A DNA stretch of 64,000 bases, from positions 1,567,214 through 1,631,213 of the forward strand of contig CM024170.1 in the NCBI GenBank assembly GCA_013433145.1. Direction: 5' to 3'. Below the pieces are notes generated by a model. It was given only the letters and a program-made list of their open reading frames with translations. It did not search any database and was not told where the DNA came from. The DNA is from Ascaris suum (Eukaryota > Nematoda > Chromadorea > Rhabditida > Ascarididae). A program made the translations under genes and the position numbers. Of this stretch, positions 62,401 through 64,000 are shown one piece after another (within the stretch, counting starts at the first letter, position 1; each line of letters opens with the position of its first letter).

Positions 62401-64000
62401 TATTGTTTTAGTGGAGCACTGCCGAAATTTTGAGTGGGATGTTGTAAGATTTGAGTTGGTTATTCAATCCTCTTTCATCGATTATGTGAAGATATTTTGA
62501 TATCTTCGTTGGTGCTTCGAAGTTGAGGTCGGCGAATTGTTGTTTTTTATTCTCTCAGGTTATAGGTTCAGAGAGCAAAGCAGTCTTTTATGAGTTTTAG
62601 GTCGCTATAACAAGGTCAACTTCATAAGCTGGGAAATTTGTGCAGAAATTGGCGGAGGGCGGGGGAGGGAGGGTGGAAGGAGGGGAGGGGGGTGAAATGT
62701 ATTGAGGTAGAGGTGAGGAGTTTTTAAATTAGGGTATCAGTCCAGGAGCATATTTTATTGATTAATCAAAAAGTTGTGTTGAATGGAGCCTCAAGTTGGT
62801 TATATGTGGGTTAGTTGGAAGTGTGAACGCAAAGTAGATTTTGTTATTTGACCACTGCGGGTTTGTTGCGTCAGTAAAAGTGTGTTGTTCTCACTTTTTT
62901 TATTTCCGTACGACTGCTCGCAAAAGACACCTTCGCTTGCTTGTGCCGCATCGTTTGATTGCTGAATCCTGAGTGCTTTTTTTGCATCACAGTTCTCTCT
63001 GCTGCAGCGGGCTCTTAATCTGTTCTTTGAGTGCAATAACAGGGCATAGAGGGGAAGGGGGGTGTCTTAAAGTTGGACTACCCCTCCAATCACCTGTAAA
63101 ATTCTGGGAAGGGTCCTGTGCAGCTGTATATTCCGCGTTCGCTTGTCGTGGATATCATGAAGGGACGCTTTGGATATCCTTTGAATCGATTTTCTTTATT
63201 TTTTTATATAGCCTTAGATTTTTGGTTTTTCGGCTTTTTCTTCCCTTTTCTCCCCTCATGTTTTCTATCAGATTTATTTCGGAATGCTATCGTTTTACTT
63301 CGTATCCCTTTTTTCGTGAATTCCTTTGCAAACCTCAGTCTTATTGCTAAAACGATTGTGCTGCTGGACTAAAGTAATTCAAAGATCGATTTGTCGATAG
63401 GGTGAATTGAGGTGGTTAGTATTCAATTTAATTTCCATATTCCAATTCATCTCAAAAACTATTTCGTTTTATTTATCTTTTATCTTATTTGATTTGATCT
63501 TATTTCTTTTGATGAAATTTTTAAAGCGAAAGAAATCCATCCTATTTAATCAGGGCGAGTCACCGACGTGGAAAACTGGAGGATCGATGCTCGTATATGT
63601 TTTGAGTTTTCGTGGCGGAGCACGTCGCTGTTCCTTCTTTATTCCCATTGCGTTGATTTGCCTTGCTTCGGTGCGCTAATGTACCGAAAATAACTGATTG
63701 CATTTTACTATAAATAGTATAAGTTGGCAGGAAATAAAAACTTTTTCGTGCTCTGCTTGGTCGGTACCGAAGTTATTATTGAGCAGTTCAAAGACGAAAG
63801 AAATAGTGCTCGTTTGATTTCTATCGCGTCGTTTTATGCTCGCAAAAAATCATCCATTATAATAAGCGTATTTGTTAATTACTTTCAACACTTAATTCAT
63901 AAGCACGCATATTGGAAGCCTACGGTACTAGTTGGGGTAAACCCTCAGAGGTTTTTTTCTCAGTGTCTGTAGAGTTGCTTCTGTTAAGAGGGGATTTATT
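59427..64000. other. Region without a called gene
   Basis: Contains G-rich tracts at 60049-60064, 61569-61600, 62650-62692 and 63051-63062. Only short, unlinked ORFs; no recognised family. Confidence 0.45.

Overview
This is eukaryotic DNA, most likely from a nematode. It is AT-rich, genes are broken by many spliceosomal introns, coding density is low, and a 100-base run of N marks a scaffold gap. The one clearly identifiable gene is a glutamine:fructose-6-phosphate aminotransferase (GFAT) whose protein is nematode/animal-like from end to end. Its short 5' leader directly behind a splice acceptor fits nematode spliced-leader trans-splicing. Introns are long (about 0.15 to 3.3 kb) and acceptors are looser than the strict TTTTCAG of Caenorhabditis, so I lean towards a larger-genome parasitic nematode (clade III-like). 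That placement is inference only.

Layout. 1-1,011: upstream sequence with no recognised gene. 1,028-15,163 (+): complete GFAT gene, 17 coding exons, about 718 residues, all phases consistent and all catalytic motifs present. Its intron 7 is abnormal: the conserved protein sequence requires an AT...AG intron, and a diverged copy of the 5' exon end sits just before the acceptor. 15,164-37,900: mostly gene-poor sequence with microsatellites, a perfect 107-bp tandem duplication carrying a hairpin, a minisatellite, and dispersed copies of a short repeat. 37,920-39,640 (+): a decayed LINE-type non-LTR retrotransposon whose reverse transcriptase can still be followed through several stops and frameshifts. 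39,640-51,900: gene-poor, with one 44-residue small ORF, one orphan exon-like segment and the N gap. 51,960-54,460 (-): five phase-compatible exons of a protein I do not recognise. 54,460-64,000: AT-rich, with microsatellites and a few coding-like islands that I could not assemble into genes.

Function. GFAT makes glucosamine-6-phosphate from fructose-6-phosphate and glutamine, the committed step of the hexosamine pathway to UDP-GlcNAc (chitin, N-glycans, O-GlcNAc). No neighbouring gene is visibly linked to that pathway. The most unexpected items are the duplicated-flank AT-AG intron in GFAT, a roughly 20-55 bp interspersed repeat with about ten copies in both orientations, and the unidentified minus-strand gene.
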